Assembly (NCBI GenBank): GCA_900316665.1 | Contig: ONDV01000012.1 | Coordinates: 1-32,881 of the forward strand | DNA from: an uncultured Lachnospiraceae bacterium | Lineage (GTDB): Bacteria > Bacillota > Clostridia > Lachnospirales > Lachnospiraceae | Direction: 5' to 3' | DNA: 32,881 bases | Shown here: positions 15,418-23,072 of the stretch, one piece after another | Position numbering within the stretch: position 1 is the first letter of the stretch | Layout of the letters: the number at the start of each line of letters is the position of its first letter | Notes under the pieces: generated by a model | The model's database searches: none | Told to the model about the DNA's origin: nothing | Seen by the model: the letters and a program-made list of their open reading frames with translations, nothing else | Position numbers and translations under genes: made by a program

Positions 15418-15672
15418 ATGAGTGATTTTTACAATGGTCCCGAGGAATATCGTCCGATAGGAATGTGGGGTTATTTTGGATATAACATTCTTTTCGCCAT
15501 TCCGATAGTAGGACTGATCTTGACTATTGTATTTGCTGTAAGCGCAAGAAATGTGAATCTCAAGAATTATGCAAGAGCGCAGTTCTGCTGGCTGATCGTC
15601 TATGCAATCATTATGGGAATTATTCTTGCCTCGGTAGGATCTATGGCAGGATTAGCCGCACTTTTCGGCTGA
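15418..15672 (+). CDS. Small two-helix membrane protein of unknown function
   Basis: An 84-aa protein with a short polar N-terminus (MSDFYNGPEEYRPIG) and two predicted membrane helices at about residues 17-38 and 55-78. A polar loop (SARNVNLKNYARAQF) separates them. The layout resembles small DUF4870-like membrane proteins of Firmicutes, but I do not assign a family. It follows the phosphatase gene by 25 bases and is probably co-transcribed with it, ending at the strong hairpin at 15698. No catalytic residues are apparent. Confidence 0.75.
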   Translation: MSDFYNGPEEYRPIGMWGYFGYNILFAIPIVGLILTIVFAVSARNVNLKNYARAQFCWLIVYAIIMGIILASVGSMAGLAALFG

Positions 15673-15697
15673 GCCGACACTTTATAATAATACGAAT

Positions 15698-15731
15698 AAA
15701 AAGATGGTTTGCTTCGGCAAACCATCTTTTT
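15698..15731. terminator. Bidirectional intrinsic terminator
   Basis: AAAAAGATGGTTTGC, a TTCG tetraloop, and GCAAACCATCTTTTT form a 15-bp perfect stem with A-tract and T-tract on the two sides, so it can stop transcription in either direction. It closes the phosphatase/small-membrane-protein unit. Confidence 0.92.
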
Positions 15732-15741
15732 GTTGATTTAT

Positions 15742-16068
15742 AACTAAAACTTCCCATATCAATAATAAAATCTTCGTCGCAAGGGATTCATTGAAGCTTG
15801 TTTACAGATGCACAGATGGTGGCGAACATTGTGTTTTTCGTCTTGAGCGAGCACGCTAGCTGCGGCTCGGTTGACAATCGTTCAAGCAGAAATGCTTCCT
15901 TGTAGCACATTGCAACAGCAAGAATTTAATTCAAGCATTTCTGCGCGCTTTTGTCAGAGAGCCGCTAATAAGCGCGTGCGAGCGAACAGAAAAACACTAC
16001 TTGTGAGCCACCACTGTGACATCTGTAAGCAAAAGCGAATGAATCCCTCATGACGAAGTTTTTTTATT
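15742..16068. repeat. Long foldback (MITE-like) repeat, copy 2
   Basis: Same orientation as copy 1 and more than 90 percent identical by eye over 15778-16060. The left terminus is intact (AACTAAAACTTCCC). The right side matches as far as GACGAAG (16052-16058) and the following T-rich run, then diverges, although symmetry around 15915 predicts an end near 16088. The 447-bp gap between 15672 and 16120 therefore holds a terminator, this repeat, and a short tail before the convergent gene. The element contains a spurious 60-codon open frame shared with copy 1. Confidence 0.85.
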
Positions 16069-16119
16069 TCGCGGAGTCAAAGTAAGATGACACCGGCGAG
16101 TATCAAAGAAAATTTTCTA

Positions 16120-17586
16120 TCAGTTTCCGAACGCAAGGAGTGCGTCACCCGTCACCTCATGGTTATAGTCATCAAGATTCGAAGTGATGATATCCTTATA
16201 CATCTCGGCTCCATCCTTATAGCCATTTGTGTAGGCAAATGAGAAGATACCGCTTCCTTCGATCTCAAACGAACCATAGACAGATCCGTTCTTGATGTTT
16301 TCAAGGTCATCGCCATTTACCATTACATCAGAGAATCTGACAGGGAAGTAAGCCGGTGTGTCCGGAAGTGAACCGTCATTTGACTTAAGGGTGCCGGTAT
16401 AGACTGCAAATATTTCGTTTCCTTCATCGTTTTTCGGTGACAGGATATAAAGGCCGATATAATTTGTATCATCAGCAAGAGTAAGCTTGTTGCTGCCTGA
16501 AGCAATCTTGGCCTTAAGCGTGTCAAGAGCTTGGCTTTTCAGAGTCTCAAGAGCCTTGTCGGAAAGATCTGCTGCCTTCGTAATATACTTCGGAAGTGAT
16601 TTTACAGTATATGTCTTCGACCAGGTCTTCGGAAGGAATGAATACTGGCTTATAAATGAAGACTTATTTTTTTCTCCGTTCAGCACGACTGTGATCTTAT
16701 CGCCTGTCTTCAGGTTTTCGTTGTTTTTAATACTGAAAGAATATTCATCAACGTCCTTGCCTTTATATTCGCACTTGGCGTAAGCGTCACCTTCGGTACC
16801 CTTGAAAGTGACCTTCAGATCCTTGAATACGTCTTTGGTTTCGACTTTTTTAAGACCGGACACCTTTTTCTTGACATCCTCGTATTTAAGCTTGATATTA
16901 TAAAGCTTTTCTATATTCTCCGCATCGCTCTTTCCGAGGCTGAATGATGCTTTTGCTGTCTGTCCGTTTTTGAGCTTACCCGAATTCCTGACGTCCATTT
17001 CAAGAAGAGCTTCAGCTGCGTATTTATCGATTATTGCTCTGGCAGCCTTGTTGTTGGCAAAGCTTTCAAGACCGTAGGTCTCTTGGCCAATAGAGCTCTT
17101 AATATATTTTGTGTTCAGCTTCCGCTTCTTTAGGGCTTCTTCGAGCTTGTTCTCATCTTTATTGATTTTTGCCACGCCGGCTGTGTCATATCCGGAGAAA
17201 GTGATGTCAACGTATTTATTTAAATTGATTGTCGGTTTTCTCAAAGCAACTGCCAGGATAATAACGACAACTACAGCAGCTGCCCCTATGCAGGCGATGA
17301 ATGGCTTGGACTTGAAGATTTCAGAGCTCTTTTTTCCATTGTCGTTAGAGGCACCCTGATTCGGCTGCCATCCGGTGTTTACTGAAGGGTTTACACCCGT
17401 AGCATTGTAGGGCTGCCAGTCAGAGTTGGCATTTGCAGTCTGAGACTGATCCTGTGGCTGCTGTGGCTGGTTTTGCTGCTGATCTTGGGGTTGGTTCTGA
17501 GTGTCTGCGGCATTTACATTGCATCCACAGTTGGGACAAAAGACAGAATCATCGTCTATCTCGTTCCCGCAATTAGGACAAAACAT
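16120..17586 (-). CDS. Zinc-ribbon membrane-anchored protein of unknown function
   Basis: A 488-aa protein and the only protein gene on this strand. The N-terminus is a double CPNCG zinc ribbon (Cys3/6 and Cys17/20). A Gln/Asn/Pro-rich linker (about 28-80) and one transmembrane helix (about 96-115) follow. The remaining 370 residues are lysine-rich, probably extracytoplasmic, and start with a segment of immunoglobulin-like character (YVDITFSGYDTAGVA). Such zinc-ribbon/TM proteins are common in Clostridia and mostly uncharacterised. The ATG at 17586 is chosen because AAGGAGGAGAG lies just upstream and the zinc ribbon begins there; the open frame extends to 17700 without support. The 224-bp gap to thrH holds the divergent promoter regions. 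Confidence 0.8.
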   Translation of the reverse strand: MFCPNCGNEIDDDSVFCPNCGCNVNAADTQNQPQDQQQNQPQQPQDQSQTANANSDWQPYNATGVNPSVNTGWQPNQGASNDNGKKSSEIFKSKPFIACIGAAAVVVVIILAVALRKPTINLNKYVDITFSGYDTAGVAKINKDENKLEEALKKRKLNTKYIKSSIGQETYGLESFANNKAARAIIDKYAAEALLEMDVRNSGKLKNGQTAKASFSLGKSDAENIEKLYNIKLKYEDVKKKVSGLKKVETKDVFKDLKVTFKGTEGDAYAKCEYKGKDVDEYSFSIKNNENLKTGDKITVVLNGEKNKSSFISQYSFLPKTWSKTYTVKSLPKYITKAADLSDKALETLKSQALDTLKAKIASGSNKLTLADDTNYIGLYILSPKNDEGNEIFAVYTGTLKSNDGSLPDTPAYFPVRFSDVMVNGDDLENIKNGSVYGSFEIEGSGIFSFAYTNGYKDGAEMYKDIITSNLDDYNHEVTGDALLAFGN

Positions 17587-17745
17587 AATCTCTCCTCCTT
17601 TTTGAATAAAAAGTGTATCTGAATCTGTTATTGAGTATTTTAAGATATGAGTATCAGAAGTGTTTTCAGACATTCTAATCTTTAATGCAGACAATAACAA
17701 GAATTATACTATCACAATTTAAAGAAAATGAGTAGAAGAATATTA

Positions 17746-17774
17746 TTGACCGGGCCGGCTCTTTCGGTTACGAT
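17746..17774 (+). promoter_or_regulatory. Candidate promoter of thrH
   Basis: TTGACC (17746-17751), 17 bp and TACGAT (17769-17774); 36 bases separate it from the start codon, which is preceded by AAGGAG. Confidence 0.4.
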
Positions 17775-17810
17775 GTCAGCGTATATTTTTACTGCCGGAA
17801 GGAGTTTTAT

Positions 17811-18410
17811 ATGAATATTGTATGTCTTGACATGGAAGGTGTGCTGGTACCGGAGATATGGATCGCTTTTTCGAAGGCAAGCGGCATACCGGAGCTTAAA
17901 AGAACGACAAGAGATGAACCGGATTATGAGAAGCTGATGAACTGGAGACTTCAGATTTTAAAAGAACATGGCATGGGTCTGAAGGAGATTCAGGGCGTGA
18001 TATCGGAAATTGATCCGATGCCGGGTGCCAGAGAATTTCTTGACAGATTGAGAGAAGAGACTCAGGTAATTATCATCTCTGATACATTCGAGCAGTTTGC
18101 CATGCCTCTTATGAAAAAGCTCGGCTACCCGACTCTTTTCTGCAATACGCTTGAAGTTGGAGCCGACGGGACAATAAACGGTTTTCGCATGAGGATCGAA
18201 GATTCGAAGCTCAATACAGTGAAAGCTCTTCAGTCGATCGGATTCGAGACTATTGCGAGCGGAGACAGCTACAATGACCTTGGCATGATAAAGGCTTCCA
18301 AGGCAGGTTTTCTTTTCAAATCCACAGATAAAATAAAGGCAGAGAATCCTGATATTCCGTCTTTTGAAGAATTTCCCGATTTGTTATCAGCAATAGAGAA
18401 AGCTTTTTGA
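17811..18410 (+). CDS. thrH: Phosphoserine phosphatase/homoserine phosphotransferase ThrH
   Basis: A 199-aa HAD-superfamily phosphatase closely matching ThrH, which dephosphorylates phosphoserine and can transfer the phosphate to homoserine. HAD motif I reads LDMEGVLVPE, with Asp7 as nucleophile and Glu9 in place of the usual second aspartate, which is typical of ThrH. Motif II is IISDT, and motif IV is GDSYND (about 152-157). The segments EIWIAF and TTRDEPDY are also shared with ThrH as I recall it. It is a single-gene unit with AAGGAG ahead of the ATG; the FMN-controlled ribU unit follows. Confidence 0.9.
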   Translation: MNIVCLDMEGVLVPEIWIAFSKASGIPELKRTTRDEPDYEKLMNWRLQILKEHGMGLKEIQGVISEIDPMPGAREFLDRLREETQVIIISDTFEQFAMPLMKKLGYPTLFCNTLEVGADGTINGFRMRIEDSKLNTVKALQSIGFETIASGDSYNDLGMIKASKAGFLFKSTDKIKAENPDIPSFEEFPDLLSAIEKAF

Positions 18411-18417
18411 TGACGGC

Positions 18418-18445
18418 TTGATTTTTACAGAACTTGTGCTATAGT
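18418..18445 (+). promoter_or_regulatory. Candidate promoter of the FMN riboswitch/ribU transcript
   Basis: TTGATT (18418-18423), 16 bp and TATAGT (18440-18445), giving a start near 18452, just before the aptamer. A competing pair, TTGTGC-18-TATTAT (18434-18463), would start inside the aptamer and is less likely. Confidence 0.5.
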
Positions 18446-18466
18446 CACTATTGACAATATTATATG

Positions 18467-18571
18467 TCTTCGGGGCAGGGTGAAATTCCCGATCGGCGGT
18501 AGAGTCCGCAAGCATTTTGCATGAACCGGTGTGATTCCGGTACCGACAGTTACAGTCTGGATGGAAGAAGA
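18467..18571 (+). promoter_or_regulatory. FMN riboswitch (RFN element)
   Basis: The conserved RFN sequence is easily recognised: CTTCGGGGCAGGGTGAAATT at the 5' side, then CGGCGGTAGAGTCCGC, the GAACCGGTGTGATTCCGGTACCGACAGTT core written in pieces here as GAACCGGTG..GATTCCGGTA..CGACAG, and a closing strand ending GATGGAAGAAG. It binds FMN. With the downstream hairpin at 18594 it forms a transcription-attenuation switch ahead of ribU. Confidence 0.96.
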
Positions 18572-18593
18572 GAAGCTTTATTTTAGTGTATCT

Positions 18594-18620
18594 GTCCCGG
18601 AGTTTTCTCCGGGACTTTTT
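18594..18620 (+). terminator. Riboswitch-controlled intrinsic terminator
   Basis: GTCCCGGAG and CTCCGGGAC pair across a TTTT loop and are followed by a T-run. The hairpin lies between the FMN aptamer and the ribU start, the expected place for an FMN-induced terminator. Confidence 0.9.
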
Positions 18621-18683
18621 GCTTCTTTTATTTCATTTCCTGAGGATGGAGCCATGGCTCATATCTTGGAAAGGAAGTACAAA

Positions 18684-19343
18684 ATGGACGAGACTACAAG
18701 AAAGCAGATGGAATTAAACAAAAGAGCGAGAGAGATCGAATCAGCGCAGACACCGAAAATCAAGCGTATCGTGAGAGCAATCGCCGTAACCGGAATTCTC
18801 TCGGCAGCAGCTTTCGCACTTCAATATCTGGAGCTGCCCGTTCCGATCATGCCGGGATTTATAAAATTTGACTTTTCAGATCTTCCGGCTCTTCTCGGCT
18901 CATTCGCTCTGGGACCCTTATCAGGAATCATTATCGAATTTATAAAGAATCTCCTTCATGCCTCTGTCTCCCAGTCATTCGGAGTCGGAGAAATCTCAAA
19001 CTTCATACTGGGAGCTGTATTCGCAGGTGTGGCAGGACTTATCTATAAAAGAAAGAAGACGAAGAAGAGAGCTGTCATCGGCTCTACTATGGGAGCAATT
19101 TTGATGGCTCTGATATCATTCCCGGCAAATCTTTTTCTGGTATATCCCTTCTATTATAATTTCATGCCGGAGAAGACGGTTCTTCATATGTATCAGCTGA
19201 TCATGCCGTCTGTTTCATCGATGACTCAGGCACTTCTGGTATTTAACGTACCGTTTACTTTTGTCAAGGGCATGATATCCGTAATAATAACGCTTCTTAT
19301 CTATAAGCCGCTGTCACCTGTTCTGCACGGAAGGAATGTCTGA
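18684..19343 (+). CDS. ribU: Riboflavin ECF transporter S component RibU
   Basis: A 219-aa substrate-binding membrane subunit for riboflavin uptake with the shared ECF energising module (not encoded nearby). After a charged N-terminus there are about five or six hydrophobic segments: around residues 34-48, 63-84, 107-126, 133-153 and 185-209. Family-like stretches are IKFDFSDLPALLGSFALGPLSG and FIKNLLHA. The ATG at 18684 follows GGAAAGGAAG; the open frame extends back to 18531 but that part overlaps the riboswitch and its terminator, so it is not translated as protein. Control by FMN through the upstream riboswitch supports the substrate. Confidence 0.92.
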   Translation: MDETTRKQMELNKRAREIESAQTPKIKRIVRAIAVTGILSAAAFALQYLELPVPIMPGFIKFDFSDLPALLGSFALGPLSGIIIEFIKNLLHASVSQSFGVGEISNFILGAVFAGVAGLIYKRKKTKKRAVIGSTMGAILMALISFPANLFLVYPFYYNFMPEKTVLHMYQLIMPSVSSMTQALLVFNVPFTFVKGMISVIITLLIYKPLSPVLHGRNV

Positions 19344-19372
19344 TCTGAAAACTCTCATGACTTTTCTAAAAG

Positions 19373-19415
19373 CACAATGAATGCTATTATTAGATGAGCA
19401 TTCATTGTGTTTTTT
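19373..19415 (+). terminator. Intrinsic terminator after ribU
   Basis: CACAATGAATGC (19373-19384) and GCATTCATTGTG (19398-19409) form a 12-bp perfect stem followed by a run of T. It ends the ribU unit and shows that the open frame starting at 19381 is not used from its first ATG. Confidence 0.92.
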
Positions 19416-19431
19416 CATGCCGGAGGTATGC

Positions 19432-19941
19432 ATGGACAAGGAAATATTGACAGCAGAGTGTGATCTGAATTCGGATGACATTTATTCTTATAATATTTAT
19501 CATACATATACCCATTTAAGCGGTCTGAAGTGGGTGATAATTGCATGTATAGCTTTTGTGGTGGCACTTGTCACATCGCCACTTATTTCAAAGCATCCCG
19601 TAGACAGGATCTATACCATCCTTTATGTCCTGCTGGGAGCGGCGCTTATCATAAAGCAGCGGATAGATCTGAAGATAGCATCTATAAGGCAGGGCGATAC
19701 GGAACATCTGAAATATGAATTTCTGGACGAAGGGCTGAGAGTCAGCGCAGACGGCGACGGGAACAATGCATTGCTGCCGTGGGCGAATCTCTACAAGGCC
19801 GTCAGGACGAAAAAGCAGCTTCTTATTTATCATGACAGAAATCACGCTTACATTATCCCAGATAGATGCACGGATAAGATGCCGGAGATAACCGGATTTC
19901 TGAAAAAACATATGGCTGACCATCAGCTGGTGAGGATATAG
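19432..19941 (+). CDS. YcxB-like membrane protein
   Basis: A 169-aa protein with two membrane helices (about residues 35-54 and 62-78) followed by a cytoplasmic beta-rich domain. The segment from KYEFLDEGLRV through LLPWANLYKAV to YIIPDR matches the YcxB-like C-terminal pattern (strand, WxxI/LxKxxxT, then IPxR). No enzymatic function is known for this family. The ATG at 19432 follows GGAGG at 19422-19426; an upstream in-frame start at 19381 lies in the ribU terminator. The gene ends one base before tsaE and is likely the first gene of that operon. Confidence 0.8.
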   Translation: MDKEILTAECDLNSDDIYSYNIYHTYTHLSGLKWVIIACIAFVVALVTSPLISKHPVDRIYTILYVLLGAALIIKQRIDLKIASIRQGDTEHLKYEFLDEGLRVSADGDGNNALLPWANLYKAVRTKKQLLIYHDRNHAYIIPDRCTDKMPEITGFLKKHMADHQLVRI

Positions 19942-19942
19942 C

Positions 19943-20389
19943 ATGAAAGAGATTTTTATTTCACATTCGCCTGAGGAGACGATGGCGCTGGGAAAATCGA
20001 TTGCCGAGAAGGCCGCTCCGGGTGATATTATCGCTCTGACCGGTGACCTTGGCACAGGGAAGACTGTGTTTACAAAGGGCATAGCTAGGGGACTTGGAAT
20101 AGATGAACCTGTCTCCAGTCCTACATTTACTATTGTCTCGGAATACAGAAGCGGAAGGATGCCGCTTTTTCATTTTGATGTGTACAGGATCGGTGATCCG
20201 GATGAGATGGATGAGGTAGGCCTTGATGATTACCTGTCGAATGGCGGGCTTTCGCTTATCGAATGGGCTGAGCTGATCAGCGACATGCTGCCGCCGGAGA
20301 CGGTCTGGGTCACTATCGAAAAGGATCTTGAAAGCGGTTTTGATTTCAGAAGGATCACTATAGAAAGGCCGGAAAAAAATAAATTATGA
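19943..20389 (+). CDS. tsaE: tRNA t6A biosynthesis ATPase TsaE
   Basis: A 148-aa P-loop ATPase needed, with TsaB and TsaD, for N6-threonylcarbamoyladenosine at position 37 of ANN-decoding tRNAs. The Walker A motif GDLGTGKT is at 34-41, the family motif SSPTFTIV(S)EY follows, and FHFDVYR and IEWAE complete the signature. The start lies one base after the YcxB-like gene's stop, and the end overlaps tsaB (ATGA). Length is normal. Confidence 0.96.
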   Translation: MKEIFISHSPEETMALGKSIAEKAAPGDIIALTGDLGTGKTVFTKGIARGLGIDEPVSSPTFTIVSEYRSGRMPLFHFDVYRIGDPDEMDEVGLDDYLSNGGLSLIEWAELISDMLPPETVWVTIEKDLESGFDFRRITIERPEKNKL

Positions 20390-21105
20390 AGATACTTGCA
20401 ATAGAGTCGTCGGGGCTTGTAGCGTCGGCAGCTATAGCGTCTGATGACAGAATCATCGGTGAATATACCGCCAATACGGATCTGACACATTCAAAGACTT
20501 TGCTGCCCATGATAGATGAGCTTGCGCATCTCACAGGAGAGGACCTCTCAACAGTGGATTATATAGCTGTTTCATCGGGACCGGGTTCCTTTACGGGACT
20601 TCGCATCGGATCAGCTACAGCCAAGGGCCTGGCATTTGCCTGGGACAAGATGATAGTGCCTGTGCCTACGGTGGATTCGATCGCCTGGAATATGGCAGGT
20701 GCGGAAGGATATGTTTGCCCCGTGCTTGATGCCAGAAGAGGTCAGACATATACAGGCATATATTCTTTCCATTCGGAAGATGGAATTATTGTAATGGATA
20801 CCGTAAGGTCTCAGTGCGCAGTCACTATAGATGAGATAATTGATGATCTGAATGAGAGGGGAGAAAATGTCACTTTCCTTGGCGACGGAGTGCCTGTCTT
20901 TTCCGGTTACATCAAAGAGCATCTGAAGGTGCCTTTTGCTTTCGCTCCCATTCATGAAAGACTTCAGAGAGCGGGTACTCTGGCGTCTTTGGGGCTGGTA
21001 CTGGCAAAGGAAGGAAAGGCTTTGGGAGGAGATGAATTCAGACCTGAATATCTCCGCGAGACACAGGCAGAGCGTGAAAGGAAAAAGAAAAACGGCGGGG
21101 CATGA
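20386..21105 (+). CDS. tsaB: tRNA t6A biosynthesis protein TsaB
   Basis: A 239-aa ASKHA-fold protein that heterodimerises with TsaD and stabilises it in the threonylcarbamoyl-transfer complex. It opens with ILAIESSGLVASAA and contains the conserved stretches HSKTLLPMIDEL, ISSGPGSFTGLRIG (here VSSGPGSFTGLRIG) and PVLDARRGQTYTGIY. It overlaps tsaE upstream and rimI downstream by 4 bases each, so the three are translationally coupled. Confidence 0.95.
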   Translation: MKILAIESSGLVASAAIASDDRIIGEYTANTDLTHSKTLLPMIDELAHLTGEDLSTVDYIAVSSGPGSFTGLRIGSATAKGLAFAWDKMIVPVPTVDSIAWNMAGAEGYVCPVLDARRGQTYTGIYSFHSEDGIIVMDTVRSQCAVTIDEIIDDLNERGENVTFLGDGVPVFSGYIKEHLKVPFAFAPIHERLQRAGTLASLGLVLAKEGKALGGDEFRPEYLRETQAERERKKKNGGA

Positions 21106-21578
21106 CAGGGATCAGGGTAAGAACTGCAGAAATGAGTGATCTTGAAAAGATTGCCAGAATCGAATCAGAGTCCTTCTCAGAGCCCTGGTCATATGAAGGA
21201 TTTAAAGATGCCTTTGCTCTTGATACAGCGAGAATATTTGCGGCATTTTATAATGATAGAGAAGGGAAGTCTGAAGGCTCTCCGGCAGGATATCTCGTAC
21301 TTTATTTTACGCCGGGCGATGGGGAACTTATGACTGTTGCCGTGGAAAAAGGATACAGGGGCTTAGGAATAGGGCACGCTTTAATAAAAGAAATGAAGCG
21401 GTTTGCAAGAGAAAATGGTATAGTGACGATAGCGCTTGAAGTCAGAGAATCAAATGCCGCCGCTATTACCCTCTATAAAGATGAGGGATTTATAACAGCA
21501 GGAAAACGCAGGGATTTTTATTCTTTTCCAAGAGAGGATGCGTTTGTAATGACATGGAGGGATGAACTGAATGCTTGA
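21102..21578 (+). CDS. rimI: N-terminal acetyltransferase RimI (GNAT family)
   Basis: A 158-aa GNAT acetyltransferase. The acetyl-CoA loop reads GYRGLGIGHALI, and the C-terminal N.AAI.LYK.EGF motif (SNAAAITLYKDEGF) with RRDFYSFPREDAFVMT is typical of RimI, which acetylates the ribosomal protein S18 N-terminus and, in some species, other N-termini. It sits between tsaB and rnz as in many Firmicutes t6A operons. It overlaps tsaB by 4 bases and rnz by 8. Confidence 0.92.
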   Translation: MTGIRVRTAEMSDLEKIARIESESFSEPWSYEGFKDAFALDTARIFAAFYNDREGKSEGSPAGYLVLYFTPGDGELMTVAVEKGYRGLGIGHALIKEMKRFARENGIVTIALEVRESNAAAITLYKDEGFITAGKRRDFYSFPREDAFVMTWRDELNA

Positions 21579-22485
21579 TGTATGTCTACTTGGAACGGCA
21601 GGAATGATGCCGCTTCCAAACAGGTGGCTTACGAGCCTGATGCTGAGATATAACGGCTCCAGCATTCTTATTGATTGTGGCGAGGGTACGCAGATAGCCA
21701 TGAAAAAGTGCGGGTGGAGTCCGAAACCCATTGACGCAATAATAATAACCCATCTGCACGCTGATCATATAAGCGGTCTTCCCGGTCTCCTTCTGTCGAT
21801 TGCGAACGCAGACAGGACGGAACCGGTAAAAATAATAGGTCCTGCGGGTACGAGACACGTAGTGGAATCGCTATGCGTTATCACTCCGGAGCTGCCGTTT
21901 GAGGTAAATGTAACTGAGATCCGGGAGCCTTTTTTTGATATAAGTCTGAACGGATATGATATAAGAGCATTCAGAGTAAAACATAATGTGATATGCTATG
22001 GTTATTCCGTAAGCATAAGGCGGCAGGGCAGGTTTGATACAGAGAGGGCAAAGGAAAAAAATATTCCGCTTAAGCTCTGGAATCCTCTGCAGAAAGGGAA
22101 TACGGTAACTTTTGACGGCAAGGTATTTACGCCGGATATGGTGATGGGACCTGAAAGAAAGGGCATAAAGGTCACATATTGCACGGATACCAGACCGGTT
22201 CCCGTAATTGCTGAGGAGGCTTATGGCTCGGATCTTTTTATATGTGAGGGAATGTACGGCGATCCCGCCAAGGCTGCAAAGGCCAGGCAGTACAAGCACA
22301 TGACTTTCTATGAGGCAGCCGAGCTCGGCAGGCAGGCTGATCCGAAGCGGATGTGGCTTACTCATTTTTCGCCGTCACTTGCATCGCCTAAAAAATATAT
22401 TGATAAGGTTAAGGAAATCTTTCCCAGATGCGAACTTGGAAAAGACGGTCGCATTCTGGAACTTGATTTTGAGGAGGACGGCTGA
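21571..22485 (+). CDS. rnz: Ribonuclease Z
   Basis: A 304-aa metallo-beta-lactamase-fold endonuclease that trims the 3' end of CCA-less tRNA precursors. The zinc motif HLHADH is at 61-66 in ITHLHADHISGLPGLL, with further ligands expected in the FRVKHN, TYCTDTRPV and LTHFSPSL segments. Length matches the short bacterial form. Its presence fits the three tRNA genes in this window, none of which encodes CCA. It overlaps rimI and abuts the next gene (TGATG). Confidence 0.95.
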   Translation: MLDVCLLGTAGMMPLPNRWLTSLMLRYNGSSILIDCGEGTQIAMKKCGWSPKPIDAIIITHLHADHISGLPGLLLSIANADRTEPVKIIGPAGTRHVVESLCVITPELPFEVNVTEIREPFFDISLNGYDIRAFRVKHNVICYGYSVSIRRQGRFDTERAKEKNIPLKLWNPLQKGNTVTFDGKVFTPDMVMGPERKGIKVTYCTDTRPVPVIAEEAYGSDLFICEGMYGDPAKAAKARQYKHMTFYEAAELGRQADPKRMWLTHFSPSLASPKKYIDKVKEIFPRCELGKDGRILELDFEEDG

Positions 22486-23060
22486 TGAAGAAGGCAATAA
22501 GGCTCATTATAGTCGGCGTGATTCTGGCGGCACTGATTCTCGGCTATTATTATTATCTTTCGAACCGCCGGAATTCGGGAGATGATAAGAAGAAGCTGAC
22601 GGAATATGAAAAGATCGTTTCATATGATCTGAAGAAGAATTATCCTGAGACGCCAAGGGGCGTAGTTAAGAGGTACAACAGGATAATTTCGGAATATTAT
22701 TCTGAAAAGCATTCTGACAGGCAGATAGAAAAACTTTCCGATAAGACCCGCCTGCTTTTTGACAGCGAGCTTCTCGACAAGAATCCCATTGATTCTTATC
22801 ATGAAAGCGTAAAGGCTGATGTCCGTGACTGGAACAAGAGAAAAGCGCTTATCATTACGACTGATGAGTGCAGTTCGAATGATGTCAGATATGCGACGGT
22901 AAACGGTGATGATGTGGCTTATGTTACAGCTTATTATTATGTGAAAAACGGCAAGAATTACGAGAAGTCTTTCGAAGAATTCTGCTTAAGGAAGTCTGAA
23001 AACAGATGGAAGATCCTTACATGGCGTAAAATAAACGGTGATGAGTTTGATTTTAATTAG
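22485..23060 (+). CDS. Membrane-anchored protein of unknown function in the t6A operon
   Basis: A 191-aa protein with one N-terminal hydrophobic segment (about residues 6-26, LIIVGVILAALILGYYYYL) that could be an uncleaved anchor. A charged, mostly helical exterior domain follows (SYDLKKNYPETPRGVVKRYN; CSSNDVRYATVNGDDVAYVTAYY; WKILTWRKINGDEF). It resembles a Lachnospiraceae protein family that I believe is catalogued as DUF6715, but I cannot confirm this. The start overlaps the rnz stop (TGATG) and follows GAGGAGG. tsaD begins 12 bases later. Its position in a tRNA-maturation operon does not by itself suggest a function. Confidence 0.8.
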   Translation: MKKAIRLIIVGVILAALILGYYYYLSNRRNSGDDKKKLTEYEKIVSYDLKKNYPETPRGVVKRYNRIISEYYSEKHSDRQIEKLSDKTRLLFDSELLDKNPIDSYHESVKADVRDWNKRKALIITTDECSSNDVRYATVNGDDVAYVTAYYYVKNGKNYEKSFEEFCLRKSENRWKILTWRKINGDEFDFN

Positions 23061-23072
23061 GAAATTTCTGAA

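Noticed and set aside
18531..18683. Upstream extension of the ribU frame
   Set aside because: It covers the end of the FMN aptamer and the terminator hairpin; a proper ribosome binding site precedes the ATG at 18684.
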